Shown here: one piece after another, positions 35,736-45,363 of the stretch | How positions within the stretch are numbered: the first letter of the stretch is position 1 | How the letters are laid out: every line of letters starts with the position of its first letter | Assembly: GCA_963834945.1 (NCBI GenBank) | Contig: CAWIDT010000004.1 | Span: forward strand, 496,001-560,000 | DNA: 64,000 bases | Direction: 5' to 3' | Origin: R-RK-3 sp963834945 | GTDB lineage: Bacteria; Pseudomonadota; Alphaproteobacteria; Rhizobiales; Rhodomicrobiaceae | The notes under the pieces: generated by a model | Databases searched by the model: none | Seen by the model: only the letters and a program-made list of their open reading frames with translations | What the model was told of the DNA's origin: nothing | Translations under genes and position numbers: made by a program

Positions 35736-36668
35736 ATTGAAATGCGTGCCGTGCCCCAATGGGAAGCCGCGCAGAAACTCCGCGCCCAACATCGGCTTTT
35801 TCCCAGCCCTCTGCACGCGGGTGAAACGGATCGCGTGTTGTCCGCATGCGACCGTCAATTGCTGGTCGATCAGCCGCCCCGGCTCGCCGCGCCCCGGCAC
35901 GACCACCGAACGCAGCACCTTGATGCGCTCCATGCGGCCCGACAGCAGCGCCTCGAACCAGGCGCCGGGGCGCGGCGACAGGGCGCGGATGCGATTGTGC
36001 ACCTCGATGGCGGGCCGTCTCCAGTCGATGCGCTCCTCCTCCTTGGTGATCTTGGCGGCGTAGGTCGCCCCTTCCACCGGCTGCGGACGGCAACCGAGCC
36101 GCCCCGCTCCCAGACGCTCCAGCGCCCGCCCGATCAGCTTGGCGCCCTTCAGCGACAATTCGTCATGCAACTCGCCGGCCGTCATGTCGTGCCCGATCGG
36201 CATGCGCTCGCCCAGGCAGACCGCGCCCGTGTCCAGCCCTTCATCCATCTGCATGATGACGATGCCGGTTTCCGGATCACCCGCCATGATGGCGCGCTGG
36301 ATGGGCGCCGCACCGCGCCAGCGCGGCAGCAGCGAGGCGTGGATATTGAGGCAGCCGAAGCGCGGCGCCTCCAGAATGGCGCGCGGCAGGATCAGGCCAT
36401 AGGCGGCGACCACGGCGACGTCGGCGTCATGCGCGTAGAATTCGTTCTGGATGTCGGCTTTGCGCAGCGTCTTGGGCGAGAACACCGGAATGCCGGCCTC
36501 CTCGGCGAAATGATGCACCGGGGATTTCCGCGCCGCCATGCCTCGCCCGGCCGGCCTTGGCGGCTGCGTATAAACCGCGAGCACATCATGACCCGCGACC
36601 AGCAGCTCGCTCAACGGCGGCACGGCGAAATCCGGTGTGCCCATGAAAATGACGCGCAATGGAACCAT
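35733..36668 (-). CDS. fmt: Methionyl-tRNA formyltransferase
   Basis: 311 residues. It transfers formyl from 10-formyl-THF to Met-tRNAfMet. N-terminal catalytic domain LRVIFMGTPDFAVPPL, the SLLPRWRGAAPIQRAI motif with the upstream Asn-His (LNIHAS), and GAVCLGERMPIG; the C-terminal OB-like domain follows ALSPRPGAW. It forms the usual def-fmt unit with def 111 bp upstream. The TAA stop lies in the end of a dispersed repeat, so the last few residues may not be ancestral. Confidence 0.96.
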   Translation of the reverse strand: MVPLRVIFMGTPDFAVPPLSELLVAGHDVLAVYTQPPRPAGRGMAARKSPVHHFAEEAGIPVFSPKTLRKADIQNEFYAHDADVAVVAAYGLILPRAILEAPRFGCLNIHASLLPRWRGAAPIQRAIMAGDPETGIVIMQMDEGLDTGAVCLGERMPIGHDMTAGELHDELSLKGAKLIGRALERLGAGRLGCRPQPVEGATYAAKITKEEERIDWRRPAIEVHNRIRALSPRPGAWFEALLSGRMERIKVLRSVVVPGRGEPGRLIDQQLTVACGQHAIRFTRVQRAGKKPMLGAEFLRGFPLGHGTHFN

Positions 36669-36779
36669 GCCGCAGCCCGCAAAGCCTTCCCGCCAATTCC
36701 GTTCAAGACCGGCTGAACGCCCCGGCCGGCAAATGGAGACTACACCGGTCCGCCCGCGACGAAAACCGCCGCCGGCGCC

Positions 36780-37298
36780 CTACTCCGATGTTTCGTCGCG
36801 GCGCGCCTTCCGAAACTTCCGCACCAGGACGTCACGCTTCAGCCGCGACAGGTGATCGATGAACAGCACGCCGTTGAGATGGTCGATTTCGTGCTGCGCG
36901 ACGGTAGCCCCATGGCCTTCGAGCCGTTCCTCCTTCATCTCGCCTTGCGGGCTGAGATAGCGCACCACCACGGCGGCCGGACGCTCGACTTCGGCGAACA
37001 TTTCCGGAATCGACAGGCAGCCCTCCTCATAGACGCGGGTCTCGTCGCCCAGCCCGACGATTTCGGGATTGAGGAAAATGCGCGGTTGGGGCGGCTCCTG
37101 GTCCCGCGCTGCGTCCATGACGAAAACCCGCCGGGACACGCCGACCTGCGGCGCGGCGAGCCCTACCCCCGGCGCGCGATACATCGTTTCCAGCATATCG
37201 GCGGCCAGCCGCACCGTGTCCGCGTCGATGCGCTCCACCGGCAATGCGGTTTTTCGCAGGATCGGATCGGGAAACAGGATGATCGGAAGCTTCGCCAT
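36780..37298 (-). CDS. def: Peptide deformylase
   Basis: 172-residue metalloenzyme removing the N-formyl group from nascent proteins. The three family motifs are intact: GVGLAAPQ (I), EGCLSIP (II, metal Cys) and QHEIDHLNG (III, HExxH). Start MAKLPIIL at the ATG ending 37298, 15 codons inside the open frame, as in homologues. First gene of the def-fmt unit, diverging from rmuC. Confidence 0.97.
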   Translation of the reverse strand: MAKLPIILFPDPILRKTALPVERIDADTVRLAADMLETMYRAPGVGLAAPQVGVSRRVFVMDAARDQEPPQPRIFLNPEIVGLGDETRVYEEGCLSIPEMFAEVERPAAVVVRYLSPQGEMKEERLEGHGATVAQHEIDHLNGVLFIDHLSRLKRDVLVRKFRKARRDETSE

Positions 37299-37424
37299 GG
37301 CCGTCAGATAAGCGGAATACCGGGCTTGGTCAATGACCCGCATTCTGCTTTATCCAGCATACCCGTTCGCGTTTCGTTCGTCATAGAATCACCGTAAGCT
37401 GCCGGGCTCGGGTCAGGGGGTATC

Positions 37425-38583
37425 ATGGAACTTGCAAAGCACTGGGTGGTCCGCGGCGTCGAGATTGATCCGCTGCTGGTCTTCGCGATCATATCGGCAA
37501 TCGCGCTGGCCGGTCTACTCACTCTGGTCGTCATCGTCTGGCTGAATGGCCGCGCCCGTGCCCGGGAGGCCACGCTGCGCCAGTCCGAGGCGCGCGGGAT
37601 CGAGATCGAAATGGCCAGCCTGAAGGGCCGGCTGCAGAGCATGGCGGAGGTGACGGGCGCCAGCCAGGCCGAACTCGGCCGCGCCATCCATGAGCGGCTC
37701 GACCGGGTCAGCCAGAATCTCGGCGTCAATATGGAGGAGACGACCCGCAAGACGACGGAAAACCTGTCCAAGCTCAACGAGCGCCTCGCGGTGATCGATA
37801 CGGCGCAGCGCAACATCACCGAATTGTCCACCCGCGTCGTGTCGCTGCAGGACATCCTGGCCAACAAGCAGCAGCGCGGCGCCTTCGGCCAGTTGCGCAT
37901 GGAAACCATCGTCGCGGACGGCCTGCCGAGGGATGCCTACAGCTTCCAGGCGACGCTCTCGAACGGCAAGCGACCCGATTGTCTCATCCACCTGCCCGGC
38001 TCCTCCGCCGGCATTGTCGTCGACGCGAAATTTCCCCTGGAGGCCTTCGAGGCGCTCCGCACCGCCCATGACGAAGCGCTGCGCAAGGAGGCGCTGCGCC
38101 GCGTGCGGGTCGATATCGGCAGGCATATCGACGACTATCGCGGAGAAATATGCGCTCCCCGGCGAGACGCAGGACACCATGCTGATGTTCGTGCCCTCCG
38201 AAAGCGTCTACGCCGATCTGCATGAGCATTTCCCCGATCTCCTGCAGAAGTCCCACCGCGCCCGGATCGTCATCGTCTCGCCCAACATGCTGATGCTGGC
38301 GGTGCAGACGATGCAGTCGATCATGAAGGATGTGCGGATGCGCGAGCAGGCCAGCCTCGTCCAGCGCGAGGTCGGCATGCTGATGACCGACGTAGCCAGG
38401 CTGAAGGAACGGGTGCTCGATTTCCAGAAGCATTTCGGCCTGCTCGGCGGCGACGTCGAGAAAATCGTCACCTCCACCGACAAGATCGCCAGCCGCGGCC
38501 ACAAAATCGAAAATCTCGACCTGGAAGAGGGGAAGGTGAAGACGCTGGTCGCCAACGGCAGCACGGGAATGCTGCCACTTTAG
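37425..38583 (+). CDS. rmuC: RmuC-family protein, one frameshift
   Basis: About 385 residues after correction. RmuC proteins carry an N-terminal membrane segment (DPLLVFAIISAIALAGLLTL), a long coiled coil (about 45-150), and a PD-(D/E)xK-like nuclease-fold core with RGAFGQLRMETIV, LPGSSAGIVVDAKFPLEAF and FVPSESVYADL; they limit DNA inversions in E. coli. One extra G at about 38142 (tatcgcggagaaa) breaks the frame between HIDDYR and EKYALPGETQ. Both sides are well conserved, so an assembly error is likely. It diverges from def. Confidence 0.88.
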
Positions 38584-38761
38584 CGGCAGATCACCCGCAA
38601 AAACGCGACATTTATGCATAAAGACCGCCACTAACCGCAACTTACAACCTCTGATATATTGCATACGCATTTCTGCTTACGCGAAATACGCGAAGGGTGA
38701 AGACCGACGGGCGCGCCCGGACCGGTCGGACATCCGGTCTCTCGCGATTTTGGAGGCAGCT

Positions 38762-38878
38762 ATGCGTATGGCGGAGGATAAGGCGCGCGCCGAGCTTCGT
38801 GCGGAGCGGTCAATATACGCCCCGAGTTTGACCTTTTCCGCATCGCGCGCCGGTCATGAGATGGCGCTGCCCCGATGA
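38762..38878 (+). CDS. Small ORF translationally coupled to the globin gene
   Basis: 38 codons, MRMAEDKARAELRAERSIYA then PSLTFSASRAGHEMALPR, ending in TGA that overlaps the globin ATG (ATGATG). A strong TTGGAGG lies 7 nt upstream of its ATG, better than any site directly before the globin start. No known family. It may be a leader peptide allowing coupled translation of the globin, or an independent small protein. Confidence 0.45.
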   Translation: MRMAEDKARAELRAERSIYAPSLTFSASRAGHEMALPR

Positions 38879-39486
38879 TGACTCAGGAACAGCTCAGGAC
38901 GTTGCGGCGCTGCTTTGCGCGCATCCAGCCTTTCGCGCATCAGCTCAGCGCGCAATTCTACGTGCGCCTGTTCGCCATCGCGCCCGAGCTGCGCAAGCTG
39001 TTCAGCAAGGATCTGAAGGCGCAGCACGTCAAATTCATGAAGGTGGTCGCCGAGATGGTGAGCCTGCCCCTGCTGTCCTTTCCGGCAACCTCCGTCAAGG
39101 AAGCGCAAGCCTATGTTCCCGGCTCATATTGGGGCGGCATGCTGCACGGCGCGCTCGGCGTGAAGGTCGATGATTTCGACCCGATGAAGGACGCGCTGCT
39201 TTGGGCTCTCATCAACACGCCCGGCGTCGAAATATCGACAGAGGAATTTGCCGCCTGGTCGATCGGCTACGACGTCCTGGCCAAAGCCATGGTCACCGGC
39301 GTGCAGCAATATTATGTCGAGGAAGGCGGCGAGCACCTGCGCACCCGGCAGGAGCCCGGCGCGGCATTTCTGAACGACCTGTCGCAGCGCAGCGAGGCGC
39401 AGGAAGCGAAACCGCAAGACCAGAGCCCATCTGAGCAGGACTTGGCTTTCCTAAAAAATGTAGCGGATCGCGCCAATTCCCGCTGA
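38875..39486 (+). CDS. Single-domain globin with acidic C-terminal tail
   Basis: 203 residues. Residues 1-140 fit the globin fold of the flavohemoglobin-type branch: SAQFYVRLFAIAPELRKLF, with QHVKFMKVVAEMV in the E helix, the proximal His in LHGALGVKVDDFDPMKD (compare H-x-x-LGI in flavohemoglobins), then FAAWSIGYDVLAKAM. No FAD/NAD reductase module follows; instead there is a 50-residue polar tail. Possible roles are oxygen or NO sensing or detoxification, not resolved here. The start may be either of two consecutive ATGs. Confidence 0.85.
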   Translation: MMTQEQLRTLRRCFARIQPFAHQLSAQFYVRLFAIAPELRKLFSKDLKAQHVKFMKVVAEMVSLPLLSFPATSVKEAQAYVPGSYWGGMLHGALGVKVDDFDPMKDALLWALINTPGVEISTEEFAAWSIGYDVLAKAMVTGVQQYYVEEGGEHLRTRQEPGAAFLNDLSQRSEAQEAKPQDQSPSEQDLAFLKNVADRANSR

Positions 39487-39636
39487 TGCGTCCCGCGCCT
39501 GGAAGACCTGAGGACGGCCCCATCCCGCGCTGCGCACCTCATTCGTTCAGGTGATGTGAGGCCCGCCGCATTGTGATGTGCTGCTGCGGCAAACCGGGCA
39601 TCGAGATCGGCGCCCGTCACATCATGGGGTTCACCG

Positions 39637-40029
39637 ATGTTCAAAACGGCAATGATCGCAGTCATGGGTCTGGGCCTGTACGCAAGCGGCGCGCAGGCGG
39701 CCGACATGACGAGCGCCGATATCATGAAGCTGATATCCGGCAATACGGCCTATCTCGCGCTGGACACCCCAGCGGCCGGCACCGGCGAGGGCATCATCTT
39801 CTACAATGCCGACGGCACCGCGACGTTCAAAACGCCCAATGGCGCGATCTGGCATGGCGCGTGGCAGGTCAAGGACAGTTCCGTCTGCGTCGACTGGAAG
39901 GAACTGCCGAACAACGCCTGCACCCGGTATGAGAAGCAGGGGACGGATATCCTTCTCATCAACATGGCGACCGGCAAACCGCGCGGCAAGATCGTCAAGG
40001 TTCTCCCGAACAATCCCGAAAAGCTATAG
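39637..40029 (+). CDS. Secreted hypothetical protein
   Basis: 130 residues with a clear Sec signal peptide (MFKTAMIAVMGLGLYASGAQ, cleavage after AQAA). The mature part has GEGIIFYNADGTATFKTPNG, then IWHGAWQVKDSSVCVDWKEL and a second Cys in NNACTRYE, suggesting one disulfide in a small beta domain. It resembles DUF995-like periplasmic proteins, but I am not certain. GGGG lies upstream of the start. It is preceded by a spaced inverted pair TGATGTGA and TCACATCA at about 39553 and 39618. Confidence 0.7.
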   Translation: MFKTAMIAVMGLGLYASGAQAADMTSADIMKLISGNTAYLALDTPAAGTGEGIIFYNADGTATFKTPNGAIWHGAWQVKDSSVCVDWKELPNNACTRYEKQGTDILLINMATGKPRGKIVKVLPNNPEKL

Positions 40030-40204
40030 AGACCCTCGCCGCTTCGGTTCCTGCGCACCGGACACGGGACGTATCGGGCGCTCGTCCGAACGAACGGGCT
40101 TGCGTCCGGCACCCACTTGCGACTATCGCCTAGGCAAGCGACCCGGCGCGGTATCCTTTCGCCAAACCTGGAAGCGCCCGTTTACAACAGGCTCAGGTGC
40201 TCGA

Positions 40205-41338
40205 TTGGCTGGCCCCTCGCGCAAGGAATGGAGCGGCGCGCGCCGCATCGTCGTCAAGATCGGCTCGGCGCTGCTCGTGGAGAGAGAGAGCGGCAAGCTC
40301 AAAGCGGAGTGGCTCGCGGCCCTCTCGGACGACATCGCCGCGCTGAAGCGCGAAGGCCGCGAAATCGTCATCGTGTCCTCGGGCGCGATCGCGCTCGGGC
40401 GCCGTGCGCTGGGGCTTCCCGCCGGACCGCTGAAGCTGGAGGAGAGCCAGGCGGCGGCCGCCGTCGGCCAGATCGCTCTCGCCAGCGCCTATCAGGCGAT
40501 GTTCGCCGAGCGCGGCCTCCATGCGGCGCAGATCCTCCTGACGCTGGGCGAAACCGAGGAGCGCCGCCGCTACCTCAACGCGCGCAGTACCATCTCGACG
40601 CTGCTGGCGCTTGGCGCCGTCCCTGTCGTCAACGAAAACGACACCATCGCCACCGCCGAAATCCGCTATGGCGACAATGACCGGCTGGCCGCCCGCGTCG
40701 GCTCGATGATGAGCGCCGACTGCATCGTGCTGCTCTCCGATATCGACGGGCTTTACACCGCCCCGCCCGCGCTCGACAGCCAGGCCCGCCGCCTCGACGT
40801 AGTGGAGGAGATAACACCCGCCATCGAAGCCATGGCCGGGGATGCCGGAAGCGAATTGTCGCGCGGCGGCATGGTCACCAAGCTCGTCGCGGCGAAGATC
40901 GCCGTGGCGGCGGGCGCCAATCTCGTCATCGCCAGCGGCAAGATCGCCAACCCTTTGCGGGCGCTCGGCGAAGGTGCGCCCTGCACCTGGTTCCTGGCCT
41001 CGACGAGCCCGCTCGTGTCGCGCAAGCGCTGGATCGCTGGATCGCTGGAGCCGCGCGGCGTCATCACCATCGACGCGGGCGCGCGGGCGGCGCTCGATGC
41101 GGGGCGCAGCCTGCTGCCCGCCGGCGTCACCAGGGTTGAAGGCGCCTTCGATCGCGGCGACGCGGTGGTCATCAAGGATGGCGAGGGGCGCGAATTGGGA
41201 CGCGGGCTGATCGCCTATGCGCGCGCCGACGCCGAACGCCTGATCGGCCGCAAGAGCGGTGAAATCGAGGGCGTTTTGGGCTACCGTGGCCGCGCCGAGA
41301 TGATCCACCGGGACGACATGGCGCTGAACAGGAGCTGA
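40205..41338 (+). CDS. proB: Glutamate 5-kinase
   Basis: About 377 residues. Phosphorylates glutamate in the first step of proline synthesis. Amino-acid-kinase domain: RRIVVKIGSALLV, IVSSGAIALGRRALG, VPVVNENDTIATAEIRYGDN, GGMVTKLVAAKIAV; C-terminal PUA domain from RGVITIDAGARAALDAG. No in-frame ATG precedes the conserved start, so I use TTG at 40205, giving (M)AGPSRKEWSGARR; this choice is uncertain. It is one base upstream of proA. Confidence 0.93.
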   Translation: MAGPSRKEWSGARRIVVKIGSALLVERESGKLKAEWLAALSDDIAALKREGREIVIVSSGAIALGRRALGLPAGPLKLEESQAAAAVGQIALASAYQAMFAERGLHAAQILLTLGETEERRRYLNARSTISTLLALGAVPVVNENDTIATAEIRYGDNDRLAARVGSMMSADCIVLLSDIDGLYTAPPALDSQARRLDVVEEITPAIEAMAGDAGSELSRGGMVTKLVAAKIAVAAGANLVIASGKIANPLRALGEGAPCTWFLASTSPLVSRKRWIAGSLEPRGVITIDAGARAALDAGRSLLPAGVTRVEGAFDRGDAVVIKDGEGRELGRGLIAYARADAERLIGRKSGEIEGVLGYRGRAEMIHRDDMALNRS

Positions 41339-41339
41339 C

Positions 41340-42644
41340 ATGGCCATCGTAAGCATGCCGAAGCAGGAGATGGACGACGGGCAGGATCTCGCCGCCCAGA
41401 TGCGCGAGATCGGCCGCACGGCGAAGGCGGCGGCCGCCGCGCTGGCGCTGGCGTCCACCAATGCAAAGAACGGCGCGCTGCTCGCCATGGCGGCCATGCT
41501 GCGCAATTTCGACGCGCAGATCCTCGCCGCCAACGCTGAGGATCTAGAGGCGGCGCGCGATGCGGGCCGCGCAGCGTCCTTCGTCGATCGCCTGACGCTC
41601 ACCCCGGCGCGCGTCGAAGCCATGGCGTCCGGCCTTGAAGACATCGCCGAACTCCCCGACCCGGTCGGCGACGTGGTAGCGGCCTGGACGCGCCCGAACG
41701 GTCTCGTCATCGAGCGGGTGCGCGTGCCGCTCGGCGTCATCGGCATGATCTATGAAAGCCGCCCCAACGTCACCGCCGATGCCGGCGGCCTCTGCCTCAA
41801 ATCCGGCAATGCCGTTATCCTGCGCGGCGGCTCGGACGGACTGAATTCCAGCCGCGCCATTCACGCCGCGCTGGTCGCCGGCCTTCGCCAGGCCGGGCTC
41901 GACGAAGCGGCGATGCAGATTGTCGACAGTGCCGACCGCGACGCGGTGGGCATGATGCTGGCCGGGCTCGACGGCGCCATCGACGTCATCGTGCCGCGCG
42001 GCGGCAAAAGCCTGGTGGCGCGCGTCCAGGACGAGGCCCGCGTGCCGGTATTCGCGCATCTGGACGGCGTCTGCCATGTCTATGTCCACTCCGCCGCCAA
42101 ACTGCCCATGGCCCGCGATATCGCCGTGAATGCCAAAATGCGCCGCACGGGCGTGTGCGGCGCCGCTGAAACGCTGCTCGTGGATGAAGCCTGCGCCGCG
42201 ACGCATCTGGCGCCAATCGTCCGTGCGCTGATCGAGGCCGGCTGCGAGGTCCGGGGCGACGCCGCCACCCGAGCCGCCGATCCCGCCGTCAAACCCGCGT
42301 CGGAGGAGGATTGGGGCGCCGAATATCTCGACGCCATCATCGCGGTCAAGACCGTCTCCGGCCTCGATGCGGCCATGGCCCACATCGCCCGCTATGGCTC
42401 GCAGCACACCGACGCCATCGTCACCGAAGACAAGGCCGCCGCCGCCCGTTTCCTGCGCGAAGTGGACAGCGCCATCGTCCTGCACAACGCCTCCACCCAG
42501 TTCGCCGACGGCGGCGAGTTCGGCATGGGCGCCGAGATCGGCATCGCCACCGGCAAGTTCCATGCGCGCGGCCCCGTCGGCGTGGAACAGCTCACCAGCT
42601 TCAAATATTGCGTAACCGGCGCGGGACAGGTGCGGCCGGTGTGA
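41340..42644 (+). CDS. proA: Glutamate-5-semialdehyde dehydrogenase (gamma-glutamyl phosphate reductase)
   Basis: 434 residues. NADPH-dependent reduction of glutamyl phosphate, the second step of proline synthesis. Aldehyde-dehydrogenase fold; RVPLGVIGMIYESRPNVTAD, KSGNAVILRGGS, and the catalytic Cys in RRTGVCGAAETLLVD. The C terminus VEQLTSFKYCVTGAGQ is typical. It starts one base after the proB stop, so the two are almost certainly co-transcribed. Length is normal for the family. Confidence 0.97.
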   Translation: MAIVSMPKQEMDDGQDLAAQMREIGRTAKAAAAALALASTNAKNGALLAMAAMLRNFDAQILAANAEDLEAARDAGRAASFVDRLTLTPARVEAMASGLEDIAELPDPVGDVVAAWTRPNGLVIERVRVPLGVIGMIYESRPNVTADAGGLCLKSGNAVILRGGSDGLNSSRAIHAALVAGLRQAGLDEAAMQIVDSADRDAVGMMLAGLDGAIDVIVPRGGKSLVARVQDEARVPVFAHLDGVCHVYVHSAAKLPMARDIAVNAKMRRTGVCGAAETLLVDEACAATHLAPIVRALIEAGCEVRGDAATRAADPAVKPASEEDWGAEYLDAIIAVKTVSGLDAAMAHIARYGSQHTDAIVTEDKAAAARFLREVDSAIVLHNASTQFADGGEFGMGAEIGIATGKFHARGPVGVEQLTSFKYCVTGAGQVRPV

Positions 42645-42731
42645 CAAAAGCCGGATGCGATCTGCTATGTTCCGGTTTTCGATGCGCGGCCCGGCGGCCG
42701 CGTGGATGCGACACGCCTCGGGAACGCCGTT

Positions 42732-43226
42732 ATGAGCACAGCAGACGATCGCCCGCAACAGAGCAGCCTCATCCTCGACATCGCCCTGGATGAGGCATCG
42801 ATCGGCCGCAACACGCCCGAGGTCGAGCACGAGCGCCAAGTGGCGATCTTCGACATCCTCGAAGCCAACACATTTTCCCTCGATGACGGCGTGCCCGGGC
42901 CCTACAGGCTACGGCTGGCCATCGTCGAAAAGCGGCTCATCTTCGATGTGTTCAGCGCCGACCGCTCGCCGCTGACCACATTCGTTCTGTCGCTGTCGCC
43001 GCTCAGCAAACTGATCAAGGACTATTTTCTCGTCTGCGAAAGCTATTACGAAGCGATCAAGGCCGCGCCGCCCAGCCGCATCGAAGCGCTCGACATGGGC
43101 CGCCGCGGCCTGCATGACGAAGGCAGCCGTCTGCTCATCGAGCGGCTGAAAGGCAAGATCACCACCGATTTCGATACGGCAAGACGGCTGTTCACCCTGA
43201 TTTGCACGTTGCATTGGAAAGGGTAG
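42732..43226 (+). CDS. UPF0262 family protein
   Basis: 164 residues matching the alphaproteobacterial UPF0262 family: LILDIALDEASIGRNTPEVE, HERQVAIFDILEANTF, LRLAIVEKRLIFDV and DMGRRGLHDEGSRLL. Function unknown. Start MSTADDRP (ATG at 42732). It is followed immediately by a low-molecular-weight phosphatase-type gene, an arrangement I associate with this family. Confidence 0.88.
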   Translation: MSTADDRPQQSSLILDIALDEASIGRNTPEVEHERQVAIFDILEANTFSLDDGVPGPYRLRLAIVEKRLIFDVFSADRSPLTTFVLSLSPLSKLIKDYFLVCESYYEAIKAAPPSRIEALDMGRRGLHDEGSRLLIERLKGKITTDFDTARRLFTLICTLHWKG

Positions 43227-43231
43227 CCGAT

Positions 43232-43696
43232 TTGGATGCGACGCCTGTTCCCGCGGAGTTGCCCAGAGCCGTGCTGTTCGCCTGCAACATGAATGCGGTG
43301 CGCTCGCCCATGGCGGAAGCGATTTTGCGGCATCTGGCGGGCCGGGAAATCTATGTGGAGTCGGCGGGGGTGCGCGCCGGCGAGACCGACCCCTTCGCCG
43401 TGGCGGTCATGGAGGAAATCGGCATCGATCTGTCAAGGCACACGCCGCAGGCCATCGCCGAGCTTTACGACAGCTCTTTCGATCTGGTGATCAGCCTGTC
43501 GCCGGAAGCCCATCACCAGGCGCTGGAAATGACGCGCACCCAGGCCATAGACGCCGAATATTGGCCGACCATCGACCCCACCGCCGCCGTCGGCAGCCGC
43601 GAGCAGATCCTCGACGCCTATCGCGACGTGCGCGACACGCTGTTCCGCCGTATCAAAGGGCGCTTTCCGCTGCCCGGCGCTCCGGCGCAGGTCTGA
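43232..43696 (+). CDS. Low-molecular-weight protein tyrosine phosphatase-like protein
   Basis: About 154 residues. The active-site P-loop C-x5-R-S is visible in LFACNMNAVRSPMAEAILRH near the N terminus. The downstream region lacks the usual DP(Y/F) general-acid motif; YWPTIDPTAAVGSREQ is the nearest Asp-Pro, as in arsenate-reductase-like members. So phosphatase or arsenate reductase activity is possible but unproven. The start is probably TTG at 43232 with GGAAAGGG upstream; another TTG lies at 43202, inside UPF0262. Confidence 0.78.
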   Translation: MDATPVPAELPRAVLFACNMNAVRSPMAEAILRHLAGREIYVESAGVRAGETDPFAVAVMEEIGIDLSRHTPQAIAELYDSSFDLVISLSPEAHHQALEMTRTQAIDAEYWPTIDPTAAVGSREQILDAYRDVRDTLFRRIKGRFPLPGAPAQV

Positions 43697-43744
43697 CGCA
43701 GCCAAACCGATCCGCCTCTGCCGGGGGCGAACCCGGCTGCGCGG

Positions 43745-45186
43745 TCAGTTCGCGAGGCGAAGTTGGTTCAGGCCCGCCGCGATCGCCGCGAATGTGGTTC
43801 GCAAGCCCGGACACGGTGTCGGCGGTGAACGCCCTCGATGCGTTGGTCGCGCAGTTCGACAATCGCGTCAGGATCGGGCCAGAGACTGCAAACGCGATCG
43901 TGTAGAGAACGATGTCGTCGCCATCGTCGATGCCATCCTGGTTGGCTTTGATGTTCTGGCAGAGCGCTGTCAGTTTGGTGTCCAGGCCCGCGTCTACGAC
44001 GGGGCCGATATGCGGATTGCCTCCATCGCCCTGACCGTAAGACGAGTAGGTGTTATCGACGGAGTTTTCGCCGTCGGTCAGGAGAATAATGGCCTTGATG
44101 GTGGTCTTATCTTCATAGGCAACGCCTGTGGTAAAAGGCGTCCCAGGTGAAATGAGGCGCCAGCCCCATGCGAGGCCTTCCGGAATATTCGTGTTTCCAT
44201 TGGCGACCATCGCGTTTATCGCCGTCGTGATCGTCGATTTTACATTTGTAAGCTGTTGAACTTTTGCGGTCGGGCAACCCTCATTCTGCGTTCCGCCGGC
44301 CTTGCCTTTATAGGCGTTTTTGTCCACGCCCCTGAATGGCGGGGGAGGGGCCTTGAACGGCTTGAATTGCGCCGTAAATAAGGTGTCCGGCGTTGCCGGT
44401 ATCGGGTGCGGTATCCAAGATGTCGTAAGGCTCTTTGCGCGCCCGCAAGCACCCTCCCCAATTGGCAATTCCGCCCGTCATGCCCTGCAAAATCGTCCAT
44501 GTGGTTTCTGTCGCGCCAAGCGATGCGAACGTCTCTTTGTCGATGGACGTAGGAATGGTCGGGAACAGAAAACCGACATCGATCGGCACGCCGACATTGA
44601 CGCCCGCCGTAAACGGCACCAGGCCGATCTTGACCTTGTCGGAAACCTCGTCATCGCCGAACAGGGTATTCACCAGATCGGTGGCCGCGTTCTTCATGGC
44701 GGTGATTTTGCTGCCGGCCATCGAGCCGCTATTGTCCAGCACCATCACCACTTCTAGCTTATTGTCTTTCTGGAAGACGCCCGAATTGACCGTGACGGTC
44801 CACTTATCCTTGCCGGTAATGCCCAGAAAAGCGGTCGGAATTTCCGCCGTCGCGGACACGTTGATCATATGGCTGTCGACGTCGCGCACAGCGCTCCAGG
44901 CCGTCAACGTGCCGATGGCGCTGTCGGGGTAGTTCGCCCTGATATAGGCCTCGGCTTTGGTGTTCAGCGCGGCGGGGTCTTGAATGTTTGCCAGCGTGCC
45001 GAGCGTCAGGGCGGCGGAATCCACCGCGCTGGTAAGCTGCCGCTTGACGACCAGCGTCTGGCTGAAATCGATAACGACTGCCGCCGTGATCAGCAGCGGC
45101 ATGAACACGAGCAGGAATAGAATGAGGACAACGCCTCGGTCCTCGCGCCCGAACTGCCGGATTGTACGGACAATAAAGCCCAACAT
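43745..45186 (-). CDS. tadG: TadG-like von Willebrand factor A protein, two frameshifts
   Basis: About 480 residues after correction. N-terminal Flp/TadE-type membrane anchor (GREDRGVVLILFLLVFMPLL), then a Tad-like prepilin stretch and a vWA domain with the MIDAS motif VMVLDNSGSMAGSK and AIILLTDGENSVDNTY. The corrected tail reads TTFAAIAAGLNQLRLAN, typical of TadG proteins. An extra base at about 44398 shifts from DTAPDT to TPDTLFTAQF, and another at about 43795 disrupts the final residues. It diverges from two TadE-type genes, so a role in Flp/Tad pilus assembly is inferred. Confidence 0.83.
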
Positions 45187-45363
45187 CTCAGTCCCCCAGA
45201 GGCTAGTGCCGGGCGGGAACATACCATAATGCGCGCCAACATATAATCCAAAGCGCATCTGTCACCGATTCAGCGCACAGGCGTGTACTCGCGAACACAG
45301 TGCATCCGGAAGCAGCAAGCATCATTGCGCTTCGTCGAACTTGTCGTTATTACAGGTTAGGCA

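Noticed and set aside
42646..42677. Hairpin after proA (aaaagccgga ... tccggtttt) as a terminator
   Set aside because: The stem is bulged, the loop is long and the T-run belongs to the stem; too weak to call.
40193..42839. Long minus-strand frames antisense to proB and proA
   Set aside because: Shadows of well-identified proline genes; translations lack recognisable domains.
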